A DNA stretch of 64,000 nt from Methylobacterium sp. Leaf112 (GCF_001423295.1 NZ_LMNG01000033.1:124001-188000); one strand, 5' to 3'. Counted from the stretch's first letter, positions 9,110 through 18,916 are shown. Translations and numbers: made by a program. The notes: generated by a model from the sequence alone, not told the origin.

Positions 9110-9874
9110 ATGCCTGTGATCCCGGGGCGAGGATTGCGTGCCGTCCTTCTCGGGCTCGCCCTCGTGTTCCAGGCGGGGCTGGCGCTCGCGGCCGATCCGT
9201 CCTTTCCCGCACTGACCGGACGGGTCGTCGACGCGGCCGGTATCCTGAAACCGGAGGATCGCGCCGGCCTCGAATCGAAGCTCAAGTCCTACGAGGACAA
9301 GACCTCCGATCAGGTCGTGGTCGCCACGGTGCCGGACCTCCAGGGCCTGACGGTGGAGGATTACGCCAACCGCCTGTTCCGGTATTGGGCCCTCGGCCAG
9401 AAGAAGACCGACAACGGCGCTTTGCTTATCGTGGCACCCAAGGACCGCAAGGTTCGTATCGAGGTCGGATACGGTCTCGAGGGAGCCCTGACGGATGCCC
9501 TGTCGAAGGTGATCATCACTACGGCGATCGCCCCGCGCTTCAAGGATGGGGATTACGTCGGTGGTCTGAACGCCGGCGCCGATGCCATGCTGTCGATCCT
9601 GTCCGGAGATGCCGAGACATGGCATCGCAAGGCCGAGATCCGCCGCGACGAGGCCGACCCCGGCCAAGTCATCCTCTTCATCGTCATCTTCCTGGTGATC
9701 CTGTTTCTCGCCTACCGGATGAATCGCGGGCGGCGCGGCGGCGGTTTCGTCATTCTTCCCGGCCCGTCCTCCGGCGGGTGGAGCGGCGGCGTTTCGGGCG
9801 GCTTCGGCGATGGTGGCGGATTTTCGGGTGGGGGCGGTTCGTCGGGTGGCGGAGGAGCCTCGGGTGACTGGTAA
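9110..9874 (+). CDS. TPM-domain (YgcG-like) exported membrane protein
   Basis: The 254-residue protein has a signal peptide ending near ALAA (residue 28), a TPM domain from about 35 to 160 (GRVVDAAGILKPEDRAGLE, DQVVVATVPDLQG, IEVGYGLEGALTD), a transmembrane helix near 190-207 (VILFIVIFLVILFLAY) and a glycine/serine-rich low-complexity tail. This is the classic YgcG/Psb32 layout, with the TPM domain outside the membrane. TPM domains in plants act in photosystem II repair, but the bacterial role is not settled. It begins 6 bases after LemA and overlaps the next TPM gene. Confidence 0.92.
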   Translation: MPVIPGRGLRAVLLGLALVFQAGLALAADPSFPALTGRVVDAAGILKPEDRAGLESKLKSYEDKTSDQVVVATVPDLQGLTVEDYANRLFRYWALGQKKTDNGALLIVAPKDRKVRIEVGYGLEGALTDALSKVIITTAIAPRFKDGDYVGGLNAGADAMLSILSGDAETWHRKAEIRRDEADPGQVILFIVIFLVILFLAYRMNRGRRGGGFVILPGPSSGGWSGGVSGGFGDGGGFSGGGGSSGGGGASGDW

Positions 9875-10490
9875 GCCGATCCTGGACTGCGCGGCACGAA
9901 CGCGGATCGCCGAAGCCGTCAGCCGTGCGGAAGCCGCGACATCGGGCGAGATCGTCGTCCTGGTCGCGGCCCGCGCGGGATCCTACCGGTCGGCGCCCTT
10001 GGCTTTCGCCTTGGTCTGCGGCCTCCTCGTGCCCTGGCCGCTGATCCTGCTGACGCCGTGGAGCGCCGTCTCCATCGCCCTCGGGCAGGCCGTCGTCGTT
10101 CTCGCGGCCCTGGCGGCCAGTCTGCACCCACGCCTGCGGATGGTTCTCGTGCCGCGCGCGATCCGTCGGGCCCGGGCGCATGAGGCGGCGCGGCGGGAAT
10201 TCTGTTCGCGGGGCCTGGCACGGACGCCGGAGCGCACCGGGGTGCTCATCTTTCTCGCCTGCGCCGAGGGGCATGCCGAGATCGTGGCCGATTCCGGGAT
10301 CGCCGCTCGTGTTCCGTCCGCCGCCTGGAACGCTTCCATCGGTACGCTGCTCGGAGCCCTGCGCCGGGGTGAGATGGAGGCTGGCCTCATCGCCGCCGTG
10401 GCGGATGTCGGGGCGATTCTCGCGGCCGAACTGCCGGAGCGCGGCGGCGGACCTGACCTCCTGCCGAACCGGGTGATCGTGGTCGATTGA
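9864..10490 (+). CDS. Second TPM-domain membrane protein
   Basis: The 208-residue protein contains a shortened TPM domain split around two hydrophobic helices (about 45-68 and 75-95). The N-terminal part reads ARTRIAEAVSRAEAATSGEIVVLVA, and the C-terminal part is TGVLIFLACAEGHAEIVADSGIAARV. A GTG at 9864 is preferred because a strong GGAGGA lies just upstream and it overlaps the previous stop; an ATG at 9810 would sit well inside the neighbouring gene. Pairs of long and short TPM proteins behind LemA are a recurring arrangement. The function is unknown, probably envelope-related. Confidence 0.85.
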   Translation: MTGKPILDCAARTRIAEAVSRAEAATSGEIVVLVAARAGSYRSAPLAFALVCGLLVPWPLILLTPWSAVSIALGQAVVVLAALAASLHPRLRMVLVPRAIRRARAHEAARREFCSRGLARTPERTGVLIFLACAEGHAEIVADSGIAARVPSAAWNASIGTLLGALRRGEMEAGLIAAVADVGAILAAELPERGGGPDLLPNRVIVVD

Positions 10491-10632
10491 TCTGCCGGCC
10501 GTGGGCGGGCTGGTGACACTCTGCAAATGATGTTTGCGGATCGCGCGAGATGTCTGGCCCTCGCCGTCGAATTGCGTAACAAGGGGGCTTGACGATCTGC
10601 CAGCAAGGACAGGTCGCAGGAGCGAGACGTCG

Positions 10633-12699
10633 ATGAGTGCGATCACCAAGCACGGGCCATGGGCCCTCGTCGGAGCGTTGGGCGCGGCCGCCCTCGCCAT
10701 CGTTGCCACGACCCGGGGCGAGACGGTCAACGCTCTCTGGATCGTCGTGGCGGCGGTCTGCACCTACCTGATCGCGTACCGCTACTACTCGCTCTTCATT
10801 TCCAGCAAGGTCATGCGCCTGGACGATACGCGCCAGACGCCCGCCCACGTGCACAACGACGGTCTCGATTACGTCCCCACGAACCGCAACGTGCTGTTCG
10901 GGCACCATTTCGCCGCCATCGCGGGCGCCGGGCCCCTGGTCGGCCCCGTGCTCGCCGCGCAGATGGGGTACCTGCCTGGCCTGCTCTGGATCCTCGCGGG
11001 TGTGGTTCTCGCCGGCGCCGTGCAGGACTTCATGATCCTGTTCATCTCGATGCGCCGCGACGGCCGCTCGCTCGGTGAACTGATCCGCGCCGAACTCGGC
11101 ACCATTCCGGGCGTCATCGCCCTGTTCGGCACCTTCATGATCATGGTGATCCTCCTCGCCGTGCTGGCGATGATCGTCGTGAAAGCTCTGGCCGAGAGCC
11201 CATGGGGCACCTTCACCGTCGCGGCGACGATCCCGATCGCCATGATGATGGGCCTCTATGCCCGCTACATCCGCCCCGGGAAGGTCGGCGAGGTCTCGAT
11301 CCTCGGCTTCGTGTTGCTGATGCTCGCCATCGTGTACGGCGGCAACGTCGCGGCCGATCCGTATTGGGGCCCGTTCTTCACCTTCACCGGTACCCAGCTC
11401 ACCTGGATGCTCATCGGCTACGGCTTCGTCGCTTCGATCCTTCCGGTCTGGCTGCTCCTTGCCCCGCGCGACTACCTCTCGACCTTCCTCAAGATCGGTA
11501 CCATCGTCGGCTTGGCGCTCGGCATCGTCTACGTCGCCCCGCACATGAAGATGCCCGCGGTCACCAAGTTTGTCGACGGGTCCGGTCCGGTCTGGGCCGG
11601 CACGCTGTTCCCGTTCCTCTTCATCACCATCGCGTGCGGCGCGGTGTCGGGCTTCCACGCCCTGATCTCGTCGGGCACCACCCCCAAGCTCATCGAACGG
11701 GAATCCGACGCACGCTTCATCGGCTACGGCGGCATGCTCATGGAGAGCTTCGTGGCCGTCATGGCCCTGGTCTCGGCCAGCGTCATCGAGCCGGGTATCT
11801 ACTTCACCATGAACTCGCCCGCCGGCCTCGTCGGCACGACGCCAGAGAGCGCCGCCGCCGCGGTGACGAAACTCGACCCGGCCTTTGCGATCACCGCCGA
11901 ACAGATCGCCCAGACTGCCGTCGACGTCGGCGAGCACTCGATCATCTCCCGCGCCGGCGGTGCGCCGACCCTCGCGGTCGGCATGGCGCACATCATCTCC
12001 TCCGCCATCGGCGGCAAGGCCATGATGGCGTTCTGGTACCATTTCGCCATCCTGTTCGAAGCCTTGTTCATCCTGACCGCCGTGGACGCGGGCACCCGGG
12101 CCGGCCGCTTCATGCTGCAGGATCTCCTCGGGCTGATCTCACCGACGTTCAAGGACACCACGGCCTGGGCGCCCAGCATCCTGGCCACCGCGCTGTGCGT
12201 CGGCGCCTGGGGCTACTTCCTCTACCAGGGCGTCACCGATCCGCTCGGCGGCATCTACACCCTGTGGCCGCTGTTCGGCATCTCGAACCAGATGCTGGCC
12301 GCCGTGGCCCTGACGCTCGCCACCGTGGTGATCTTCAAAATGAAGCGCGAGCGCTACGCCTTCGTCACGATCATCCCCACCGTGTGGCTGTGCATCTGCA
12401 CCCTCACCGCCGGCTGGCAGAAGATCTTCTCGGCGGACCCCAAGATCGGCTTCCTATCGCATGCCGACCGCTTCTCGGCGGCGATCGCCGAGGGCAAGGT
12501 GCTGGCTCCGGCCAAGAACATGGCCGACATGCACAAGATCGTCTTCAACGACCGCATCGACGCGGCCCTCGCGGTGATGTTCGTCGGGCTGGTGGTGGCC
12601 ATCGGCGTCTTCGGCATCAAGGCTTGCGTGAAGGCCTATCGCGCCGATCGCTGGACAGCCCTGGAGAGCGGCGGCCCCGCCGCCGTCGCAGCGGAGTAG
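10633..12699 (+). CDS. cstA: Carbon starvation protein A, peptide/pyruvate transporter
   Basis: The 688-residue polytopic membrane protein (about 16-18 helices) matches CstA: N-terminal YRYYSLFISSKVM, the conserved DYVPTNRNVLFGHHFAAIAG, and the GFHALISSGTTPKLI block near residues 340-355. The length is normal for the family. Enteric CstA and BtsT import peptides or pyruvate on nutrient limitation. The ATG at 10633 has an AGGAG-type site upstream. The small YbdD-type gene follows within 6 bases, as in enteric cstA operons. The 142-base leader has no clear operator. Confidence 0.95.
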   Translation: MSAITKHGPWALVGALGAAALAIVATTRGETVNALWIVVAAVCTYLIAYRYYSLFISSKVMRLDDTRQTPAHVHNDGLDYVPTNRNVLFGHHFAAIAGAGPLVGPVLAAQMGYLPGLLWILAGVVLAGAVQDFMILFISMRRDGRSLGELIRAELGTIPGVIALFGTFMIMVILLAVLAMIVVKALAESPWGTFTVAATIPIAMMMGLYARYIRPGKVGEVSILGFVLLMLAIVYGGNVAADPYWGPFFTFTGTQLTWMLIGYGFVASILPVWLLLAPRDYLSTFLKIGTIVGLALGIVYVAPHMKMPAVTKFVDGSGPVWAGTLFPFLFITIACGAVSGFHALISSGTTPKLIERESDARFIGYGGMLMESFVAVMALVSASVIEPGIYFTMNSPAGLVGTTPESAAAAVTKLDPAFAITAEQIAQTAVDVGEHSIISRAGGAPTLAVGMAHIISSAIGGKAMMAFWYHFAILFEALFILTAVDAGTRAGRFMLQDLLGLISPTFKDTTAWAPSILATALCVGAWGYFLYQGVTDPLGGIYTLWPLFGISNQMLAAVALTLATVVIFKMKRERYAFVTIIPTVWLCICTLTAGWQKIFSADPKIGFLSHADRFSAAIAEGKVLAPAKNMADMHKIVFNDRIDAALAVMFVGLVVAIGVFGIKACVKAYRADRWTALESGGPAAVAAE

Positions 12700-12704
12700 G
12701 CACC

Positions 12705-12929
12705 ATGGCGCTGTCGTCGATGGAGTTGCGGGACCGTCTCAAGACCTTTTCGAAATGCGTCTGCGACGGCGCCCGCCTCATGGTCGGGCAGGGCGATTAC
12801 GAGGCCTATGCCAGCCACATCCGCAGGACGCATGCGGATCAGGAGCCGATGAGCGAGCGGGAATTCTTTCGGAACCGCGAGAATGCCCGCTTCGGAGTGG
12901 GGAACCGGAACGGCTTTCGTTGCTGTTGA
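12705..12929 (+). CDS. YbdD/YjiX family small protein
   Basis: This 74-residue protein has the family hallmarks: N-terminal helix with LRDRLKTFSKCV, GQGDYEAYASHIRRTH, PMSEREFFRNRENARF and a C-terminal RCC. YbdD/YjiX proteins are encoded directly after CstA/BtsT transporters and are thought to be needed for transport activity. The ATG lies 5 bases after the cstA stop, and the GGAG over the cstA stop codon serves as its ribosome site, indicating coupling. Confidence 0.93.
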   Translation: MALSSMELRDRLKTFSKCVCDGARLMVGQGDYEAYASHIRRTHADQEPMSEREFFRNRENARFGVGNRNGFRCC

Positions 12930-12961
12930 GGACACCCCACCCGATCCGTATCTAGCGTACG

Positions 12962-12979
12962 GGCGCCCGATCGGGCGCC
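12962..12979. repeat. 18-bp perfect palindrome after cstA-ybdD
   Basis: GGCGCCCGATCGGGCGCC reads the same on both strands. It lies 32 bases after the ybdD stop and could form a strong hairpin at the transcript end, but no U-tract follows. It may be an intrinsic-like 3' stabiliser or a protein site. Confidence 0.45.
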
Positions 12980-13091
12980 TGTGTCGCGCCGGTCAGCATT
13001 CATCCCGAAACAAATCCCCTGCATCCAGTATCCATGGGTCCCGGCTGGCAGCCTGTGCGACCACGGCTGAGCGCTCGTTCGTGGAGACGGC

Positions 13092-16000
13092 ATGGGTCTC
13101 GTTCAATACGCGCTGAAGTTCCGGATCACGATCTACGTGCTCGCCGTGCTGATGATGCTCGGCGGGGCGGCGGCTGTGGTGGTGGCGCCGAAGGACGTGC
13201 TTCCCACCGTGGATATTCCGGTGGTCGTGGTGGTGTGGACCTATAACGGGCTCTCCACCTCCGAGATGGAACGGCGCATCACCACCTACGCCGAGTTCTC
13301 GCTCTCCAACAACGTCAACAACATCGCCCGTATGGAATCGACCACCCTACAGGGTACGGCGATTCAGAAGATCTATTTCGACGGGGCCGTGAGCATCGAT
13401 CTCGCCATCGCCCAGACCGTCTCGGCGATGAATTCCATCCGCGCGACCATGCCGCCCGGGGTTCAGCCGCCCATCGTCCTGCGATTCTCGGCCTCCTCCG
13501 TACCGGTCATCCAGCTCTCCCTCGCCTCCGACCGCGAGAGCCTGACCAAGGTCTACGACTACGCCCAATACCGCATCCGCCAACGCCTGACCCAGGTGCC
13601 GGGCTCGACCCTTCCGTCGCCCTTCGGCGGCACGCCGCGCCAGATCATGGTCGATCTGGACCTTCACGCGCTCCAGGCGCTCGGGCTCACGGCACTCGAC
13701 GTCACCAACGCCGTCACCGCTCAGAACCTCACGGTGCCCTCGGGCCTTGCCAAGATCGGCGAGCAACAATACCCGATTCAGCTCAATGCCTCGCCCGACG
13801 CCATCGACGCCTTGAACCAGATCCCCATCCGTGTGGTGGGTGGCCAGCCGATCCTGGTGCGCGACGTGGCTCACGTCCGCGACGGCGGTCCGCCGCAGGT
13901 CAATATCGTGCGCGCCGACGGTGTGCATTCGGTGCTGATGCGGATTTTCAAGAACGGAACCGCCTCGACCCTCGACGTCGTCAACAACGTCAAGAAGGCG
14001 CTCCCCGATATCCGCGCCGCCGCCCCCGAGGGCATGACCCTCAAGCCCCTGTTCGACCAGTCGGTCTTCGTCTCGGCCGCCATCGAGGGGGTGATCCACG
14101 AGGCGGTGATCGCCGCGGCGCTGACGGGCCTCACCATCCTGCTGTTCCTCGGCTCCTGGCGCTCCACCATCGTGGTGCTGATCTCGATTCCCCTCTCGAT
14201 CCTCACGTCGCTCGCCATCCTCGCCGCACTCGGCGAGACCATCAACGTGATGACGCTCGGCGGCTTGGCGCTGGCAGTCGGCATCCTCGTCGACGACGCG
14301 ACGGTGGCCATCGAGAACACCTATCGGCTGTTCGAGGAGGGTGAGCCGTTCCGGAAATCCGTGGTCGAGGGTGCGGCCGGCATCGCCAAGCCGGCCTTGA
14401 TCTCGACGCTGTCGATCTGCGCCGCCTTCGTGTCGGTCTTCGCGCTGACCGACACGCCCAAGTACCTGTTCACGCCCCAGGCGCTGGCGGTCGTGTTCGC
14501 GATGCTGACCTCCTACGTCCTGTCGCGCACCCTGGTGCCGGTGCTCATCGATGTCCTGGTGGCGCGCGAATACGCCGAGCGCCACGGCGGCGGCGCGCCT
14601 CCGCGCCGGGGCCGCATCGCTCGCGCCCTCGCTTGGCTCGGCCGTCCTTTCCTGCGGCTCGCCGGCTGGATCGGCCACGGGTTCGAGGCGCGTTTCACCC
14701 GCTTCCACCGCGGATATGTCGGCCTCTTGCACGTCGTGCTGGCCCGGCGCGTCGCGACTCTCGCGGTGGTCGCCTGCGTGCTCGCGGGCTCGGCGGGCCT
14801 GTTCACCTTCGTCGGCCAGGACTACTTCCCGCAGGTGGCGTCGAGCCAGATGACCCTACATTTGCGCACCCGCCCGGGCATGCGGATCGAAACGGCGGAG
14901 CAGGTGTTCGCCGACGTCGCGCGCGTGGTCCGGGAAGTGATTCCCGAGGGTGAGATCGATCAGATCCTCGACAACATCGGCCTGCCGTCGAATAACTACA
15001 ACTTCGCTTTCTCGGATGGTTCGTTCGTCGCCTACAACGACGGTCAGATGTTGATCAATCTCAAGGAAGATCACGGATCCGTCGCCGATTATACGAAGCA
15101 ATTGCGCGAGGTGCTGCGCGAGCGCTTTCCCGACGTAGTGTTCTACTTCCAACCTTCGGACATAATCACCCAGATTCTCAACTTCGGCACCCTGGCGCAG
15201 ATCGACATCCAGGTTTCCGGCCGCAACACCGCGAAGGATCTAGAGGTCGCACAGAACATCGTCCGTCGGCTCAGGGCAACGCGCGGAGCCGTCGACGTCC
15301 ATCTCCATCAGATCGTCGGTACGCCGCAATTCTTCGTCGACGTCGATCGCAAGCTCGCCTCGGAGCTCGGCCTGACCCAGCAGCAGATCGCGCAGGGGCT
15401 CAACGTCTCCCTATCGGGCTCTTTCCAGGTGACGCCGAACTTCTGGACCGATCCGAAGACCGGCATTCCCTATCAGCTCTGGGTCCAAACCCCCGAATTC
15501 CGCAACGACTCCCTCACCGCCCTCGAGAACACACCGCTCCTCGTTCAGGGCGGTCCGGAGGCGCCCGGCGTACTGACGCTGCTCTCCAGCGTCTCGACCA
15601 TGCGGCGCGAGGGCACCCAGACGGTCATCAACCACGTCAACACTCAGCCGACCTTCAACGTCTACGCGGCGGTTCAGGATTCGGATCTCGGGTCCGTGGC
15701 GAAGGAGATCCGCGCCATCGTGGCGGACGAACAGAAGGGCCTGCCGGCGCCGGACAAGATCACCGTCCGGGGCCAGATCGAGAGCATGCAATCGGCCTTC
15801 ACGCGGCTCCAGGTAGGCCTCGCCATCGCGCTGGTGGCCGTCTACCTGCTGATGGCCGTGAACTTCCAGAGCTGGGGCGACCCCTTCGTGGTGCTGGCGG
15901 CCCTGCCGCTCGCCTTCTGTGGTATCGTCGCCAGCTTGTTCATCACCGGGACGACGATCTCGATTCCCTCGCTGTTCGGAGCGATCATGTCCGTCGGCAT

Positions 16001-16316
16001 CGCGTCGGCCAACTCGATCCTCCTCGTCACCTTCGCGAAGGAACACCGGGAAGCCACGGGATGCAGCGCGGTGGAGGCCGCGCTCATCGCCGGCGAGACC
16101 CGTCTGCGCCCGGTGCTGATGACGGCGGGCGCCATGTTCCTCGGCCTCATCCCCATGGCGCTCGGCACGGGGGAGGGCGGTGAGCAGAACGCTGCCCTCG
16201 CCCGCGCCGTGATGGGGGGCATCGCCGTCGGTACCCCCTCGACGCTGCTGTTCGTGCCGTTCCTCTACGCGCTCCTGCGCCGGGGCGAGGTTCGGCCCCT
16301 GGAGGATTACGCGTGA
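13092..16316 (+). CDS. RND efflux permease (AcrB/MdtB superfamily)
   Basis: The 1074-residue inner-membrane proton antiporter has the 12-helix RND layout with two large periplasmic loops. TM4 carries the proton-relay pair in GILVDDATVAIENTY, followed by ALISTLSICAAFVSVFAL. The second half begins after a linker near residue 545 and contains GQDYFPQV and the late LRPVLMTAGAMFLGLIPMAL motif. The next gene, its adaptor, overlaps by four bases (GTGA). This permease-first order is less common than adaptor-first. No outer-membrane factor follows, so a TolC-like partner must be encoded elsewhere. Substrates cannot be read from sequence. Confidence 0.94.
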   Translation: MGLVQYALKFRITIYVLAVLMMLGGAAAVVVAPKDVLPTVDIPVVVVVWTYNGLSTSEMERRITTYAEFSLSNNVNNIARMESTTLQGTAIQKIYFDGAVSIDLAIAQTVSAMNSIRATMPPGVQPPIVLRFSASSVPVIQLSLASDRESLTKVYDYAQYRIRQRLTQVPGSTLPSPFGGTPRQIMVDLDLHALQALGLTALDVTNAVTAQNLTVPSGLAKIGEQQYPIQLNASPDAIDALNQIPIRVVGGQPILVRDVAHVRDGGPPQVNIVRADGVHSVLMRIFKNGTASTLDVVNNVKKALPDIRAAAPEGMTLKPLFDQSVFVSAAIEGVIHEAVIAAALTGLTILLFLGSWRSTIVVLISIPLSILTSLAILAALGETINVMTLGGLALAVGILVDDATVAIENTYRLFEEGEPFRKSVVEGAAGIAKPALISTLSICAAFVSVFALTDTPKYLFTPQALAVVFAMLTSYVLSRTLVPVLIDVLVAREYAERHGGGAPPRRGRIARALAWLGRPFLRLAGWIGHGFEARFTRFHRGYVGLLHVVLARRVATLAVVACVLAGSAGLFTFVGQDYFPQVASSQMTLHLRTRPGMRIETAEQVFADVARVVREVIPEGEIDQILDNIGLPSNNYNFAFSDGSFVAYNDGQMLINLKEDHGSVADYTKQLREVLRERFPDVVFYFQPSDIITQILNFGTLAQIDIQVSGRNTAKDLEVAQNIVRRLRATRGAVDVHLHQIVGTPQFFVDVDRKLASELGLTQQQIAQGLNVSLSGSFQVTPNFWTDPKTGIPYQLWVQTPEFRNDSLTALENTPLLVQGGPEAPGVLTLLSSVSTMRREGTQTVINHVNTQPTFNVYAAVQDSDLGSVAKEIRAIVADEQKGLPAPDKITVRGQIESMQSAFTRLQVGLAIALVAVYLLMAVNFQSWGDPFVVLAALPLAFCGIVASLFITGTTISIPSLFGAIMSVGIASANSILLVTFAKEHREATGCSAVEAALIAGETRLRPVLMTAGAMFLGLIPMALGTGEGGEQNAALARAVMGGIAVGTPSTLLFVPFLYALLRRGEVRPLEDYA

Positions 16317-17590
16317 CCCACAGCCCCCGCGACCCGTCCGACGTGCCGCCGCCGCCCCGCGCCGGCCCGTTCGTCCTCGTCGGCCTCGGGATCGCCGGGC
16401 TCCTGGCCTGGGGCGGCTACGGCCAGTGGCAGCAGCGCGCCGCCGCCACGGAAACCCAGCGCAGGATCGACACCCACGTGCCGCGCCTGCGCACGGCCAC
16501 GGTGGATCGGGCCGACAAGCCCATGGAGATCACCCTGCCGGGCCAGACCGATGCCTTCGCGCGGGCGGCGCTCTACGCCCGCGCCACCGGGTACATCGCC
16601 GAGCGCCGCGTCGACATCGGCTCCCGCGTGCGCAAGGGCGACATCCTCCTGCGAATCGCCGCACCCGACCTCGACCAGCAACTCGCGCAGGCCGAGGCGC
16701 AGGTCGGGCAGCTCGAGGCGCAACTCCTCCAGGCCCGCGCCATGGTCGATCAGGCCAAGGCCAACGTCGGCCTCGCCAACGTCACCAATTCCCGAACCTC
16801 GACCCTCGCCGGCCAGGGCTGGGCCTCGAAACAGAACGCCGACAATTCCCAGGCGAGCGTACTGAGCCAGACCGCGACCCTCGCCTCGGCCCAGGCCGGC
16901 GTGAAGGTGGCCGAGGCCAACATCAAGGCGCAGACCGCCACGGTCGACCGCCTGAAGGCGCTGACGGGTTTCAAGGATATCGTCGCGCCCTTCGACGGGG
17001 TGATCACCACACGGGGCGTCGATGTCGGCGACCTCGTCCACGCCGACGGCACCGGCACGGCCCTTCTTGCCATGGACCGCGACGACGTCCTGCGCGTCTC
17101 CGTCAACGTGCCCCAGAGTGCGGCGGGGGGCATCCGCGAGGGATTGGATGCCGCCGTCCGCGTGCCGCAGATGCCCAACCGCGTGTTCTCGGGCAAGGTC
17201 GAGCGCAGCTCCGTCGCCCTTCTGTTGTCGTCGCGCACCCTGACCACGCAGGTCGACGTCCCGAACGCCGATCTGACGCTTCGCGCGGGCCTTTATGTCT
17301 CCGTGACCTTCAAGGTGCCGCGCACGCAATCCGTCGCGGTGATCCCGGCGGAGGCCATGGTTTTCAATCAGCGCGGCACCCAAGTGGCGATCGCGGGCGA
17401 CGACGGGCAGGCGCGCTGGCGCAACGTCCATGTCCAGCGCGATCTCGGCACGGTCCTGGAGATCGACCGGGGGCTGGAGGGTGGTGAGCAGATCGTCCTC
17501 AGCCCACCCGCCGACCTGCGCGACGGCCAGAGAATCGAGCGGCAGGTTCCCAAGACCGACGACAAGCCCGTGACGGCGGCGGCGCGCTGA
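16313..17590 (+). CDS. RND efflux periplasmic adaptor (membrane fusion protein)
   Basis: The 425-residue protein has one N-terminal transmembrane anchor (about 19-36), a lipoyl half-motif (ARATGYIAERRVDIGSRVRKGDIL), a coiled-coil hairpin (about 120-215) and the second lipoyl half (IVAPFDGVITTRGVDVGDLV). Beta-barrel and membrane-proximal domains follow to about 410. It starts at a GTG overlapping the permease stop. It would link the permease to an outer-membrane channel. The tail (VPKTDDKPVTAAAR) is variable in the family. Confidence 0.93.
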   Translation: MTHSPRDPSDVPPPPRAGPFVLVGLGIAGLLAWGGYGQWQQRAAATETQRRIDTHVPRLRTATVDRADKPMEITLPGQTDAFARAALYARATGYIAERRVDIGSRVRKGDILLRIAAPDLDQQLAQAEAQVGQLEAQLLQARAMVDQAKANVGLANVTNSRTSTLAGQGWASKQNADNSQASVLSQTATLASAQAGVKVAEANIKAQTATVDRLKALTGFKDIVAPFDGVITTRGVDVGDLVHADGTGTALLAMDRDDVLRVSVNVPQSAAGGIREGLDAAVRVPQMPNRVFSGKVERSSVALLLSSRTLTTQVDVPNADLTLRAGLYVSVTFKVPRTQSVAVIPAEAMVFNQRGTQVAIAGDDGQARWRNVHVQRDLGTVLEIDRGLEGGEQIVLSPPADLRDGQRIERQVPKTDDKPVTAAAR

Positions 17591-17682
17591 CGCGGCTCTG
17601 GCGGTTGCGCTCGTCCACCTCGGCGTAGAGAAAGCGGTCCCGAGGCCGCGGCGCGGCCCGCCCAGGACCGATTTCGCCGATC

Positions 17683-18855
17683 ATGCTCGTTCAGGACCCG
17701 TCGCAGCCCGACGATCGCGCCCGTTTCGCCTCCATCACCGCCGCCATCGTCTGTGTCGCCGTCGTCGGCATCGGCCTCAGCCTCACCATCCCGCTCCTGT
17801 CCATCGAGATGGCACGGATGGGTGCGTCGAGCACTCTGATCGGCATCAACACTGCCGTGGCCGGCCTCGCCAGTATCCTCACGGTTCCGTTCGTGCCGCG
17901 CGTAGCCGCGCGCATCGGCGTGGTCCGTTTGCTGGTCCTGTCGTTGGGGCTCGGCGCTCTCATGCTCACGGGCTTCAAGCTGTTCCAGGACATCGCCTGG
18001 TGGTTTCCCCTGCGGTTCGTGTTCTCGGCCACCCTCGGCGTCCTGTTCGTCCTGTCCGAGTTCTGGATCAGCGAGGCCGCCCCGCCGGCCCGGCGCGGGT
18101 TGGTGATGGGCATCTACGCCACCGTGCTGGCCCTTGGCTTCGCCGTCGGCCCGACCCTGCTCGCCCTCCTCGGCACCGAAGGTTACGCGCCCTACCTCGC
18201 CGGGTCGTGCCTGTTCCTCGTCGCCATGGTCCCGCTGCTGCTGGCGCGCGGCCTCTCGCCGGAGATCGGGCACGGCGGCAGTCGTTCGATCCTGGCGTAT
18301 CTGCGCCTCGCGCCGGCAGCGACCGGGGCCGCCCTGGTCTACGGTGCCGTCGAGACCGGGGGCTTCGCGATCCTGCCGCTTTACGGCCTCCGTCTCGGCT
18401 ACGACGCCCAGACGGCGGCCGGTCTCGTCTCGGTCCTGGCCCTCGGCAACGTCGTGTTCCAGATCCCGTTCGGCTGGCTCGCCGACCGCATCGACCGGCG
18501 CATCGTCCTCCTGGCCTCGGCCCTGTGCGGAGCCGTCGGCTCGATCCTGATTCCCGTCGCCTCGGCGTCCTTTCCGGCGCTCCTCGTGCTCCTCTTCGTC
18601 TGGGGCGGCTTGGCCGGCACGCTCTACACCGTGGGGCTGGCTCAGCTCGGCGCCAGCGTGCGCGGGCCGGAACTCGCCGGGGCCAACGCGGCTTTCGTGC
18701 TCCTCTACAATGTCGGCCTCATGGTCGGCCCCCCGATCATCGGCGGCGGCATGGACCTCGTGCCACCCCAGGGCTTCGCCTACAGCCTCTGCGTCCTGTT
18801 CCTCGCCTATGCGGGACTCGTGGCTTGGCGCCTGCAAGGCTATCCCCGGCCTTGA
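17683..18855 (+). CDS. MFS transporter
   Basis: The 390-residue product has 12 predicted helices and no large loop. The first half includes VAGLASILTVPFVPRVAARIG (the inter-helix 2-3 region) and a helix with EFWISEAAPPARRGLVMGIYAT. The second half includes the QIPFGWLADRIDRR motif A copy. This resembles the YcaD-type MFS group, but the substrate cannot be deduced. It begins 92 bases after the RND adaptor and may or may not share that transcript; a terminator-like hairpin follows it. Confidence 0.88.
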   Translation: MLVQDPSQPDDRARFASITAAIVCVAVVGIGLSLTIPLLSIEMARMGASSTLIGINTAVAGLASILTVPFVPRVAARIGVVRLLVLSLGLGALMLTGFKLFQDIAWWFPLRFVFSATLGVLFVLSEFWISEAAPPARRGLVMGIYATVLALGFAVGPTLLALLGTEGYAPYLAGSCLFLVAMVPLLLARGLSPEIGHGGSRSILAYLRLAPAATGAALVYGAVETGGFAILPLYGLRLGYDAQTAAGLVSVLALGNVVFQIPFGWLADRIDRRIVLLASALCGAVGSILIPVASASFPALLVLLFVWGGLAGTLYTVGLAQLGASVRGPELAGANAAFVLLYNVGLMVGPPIIGGGMDLVPPQGFAYSLCVLFLAYAGLVAWRLQGYPRP

Positions 18856-18894
18856 CGAACCCGGTCCGATGGGGCAATCACGCGCCGGTATTCA

Positions 18895-18916
18895 GCCGGC
18901 TCGGGCCGGCCCTTTT
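18895..18916 (+). terminator. Hairpin with short T-tract after the MFS gene
   Basis: Inverted copies of GCCGGC at 18895-18900 and 18905-18910 flank a 4-base loop, followed by CCTTTT. It lies 40 bases after the MFS stop and 46 bases before rpmG. Confidence 0.5.

Noticed and set aside
5660..9667. A single 1335-codon minus-strand frame
   Set aside because: Only the part from ATG 7960 down is kinase-like. The upstream part is antisense to LemA, TPM and other genes and has no domain; the frame is open because of high GC.
10387..12042. 551-codon minus-strand frame opposite cstA
   Set aside because: It is rich in Glu, Arg and His with no domain, typical of antisense shadow of a GC-rich membrane gene.
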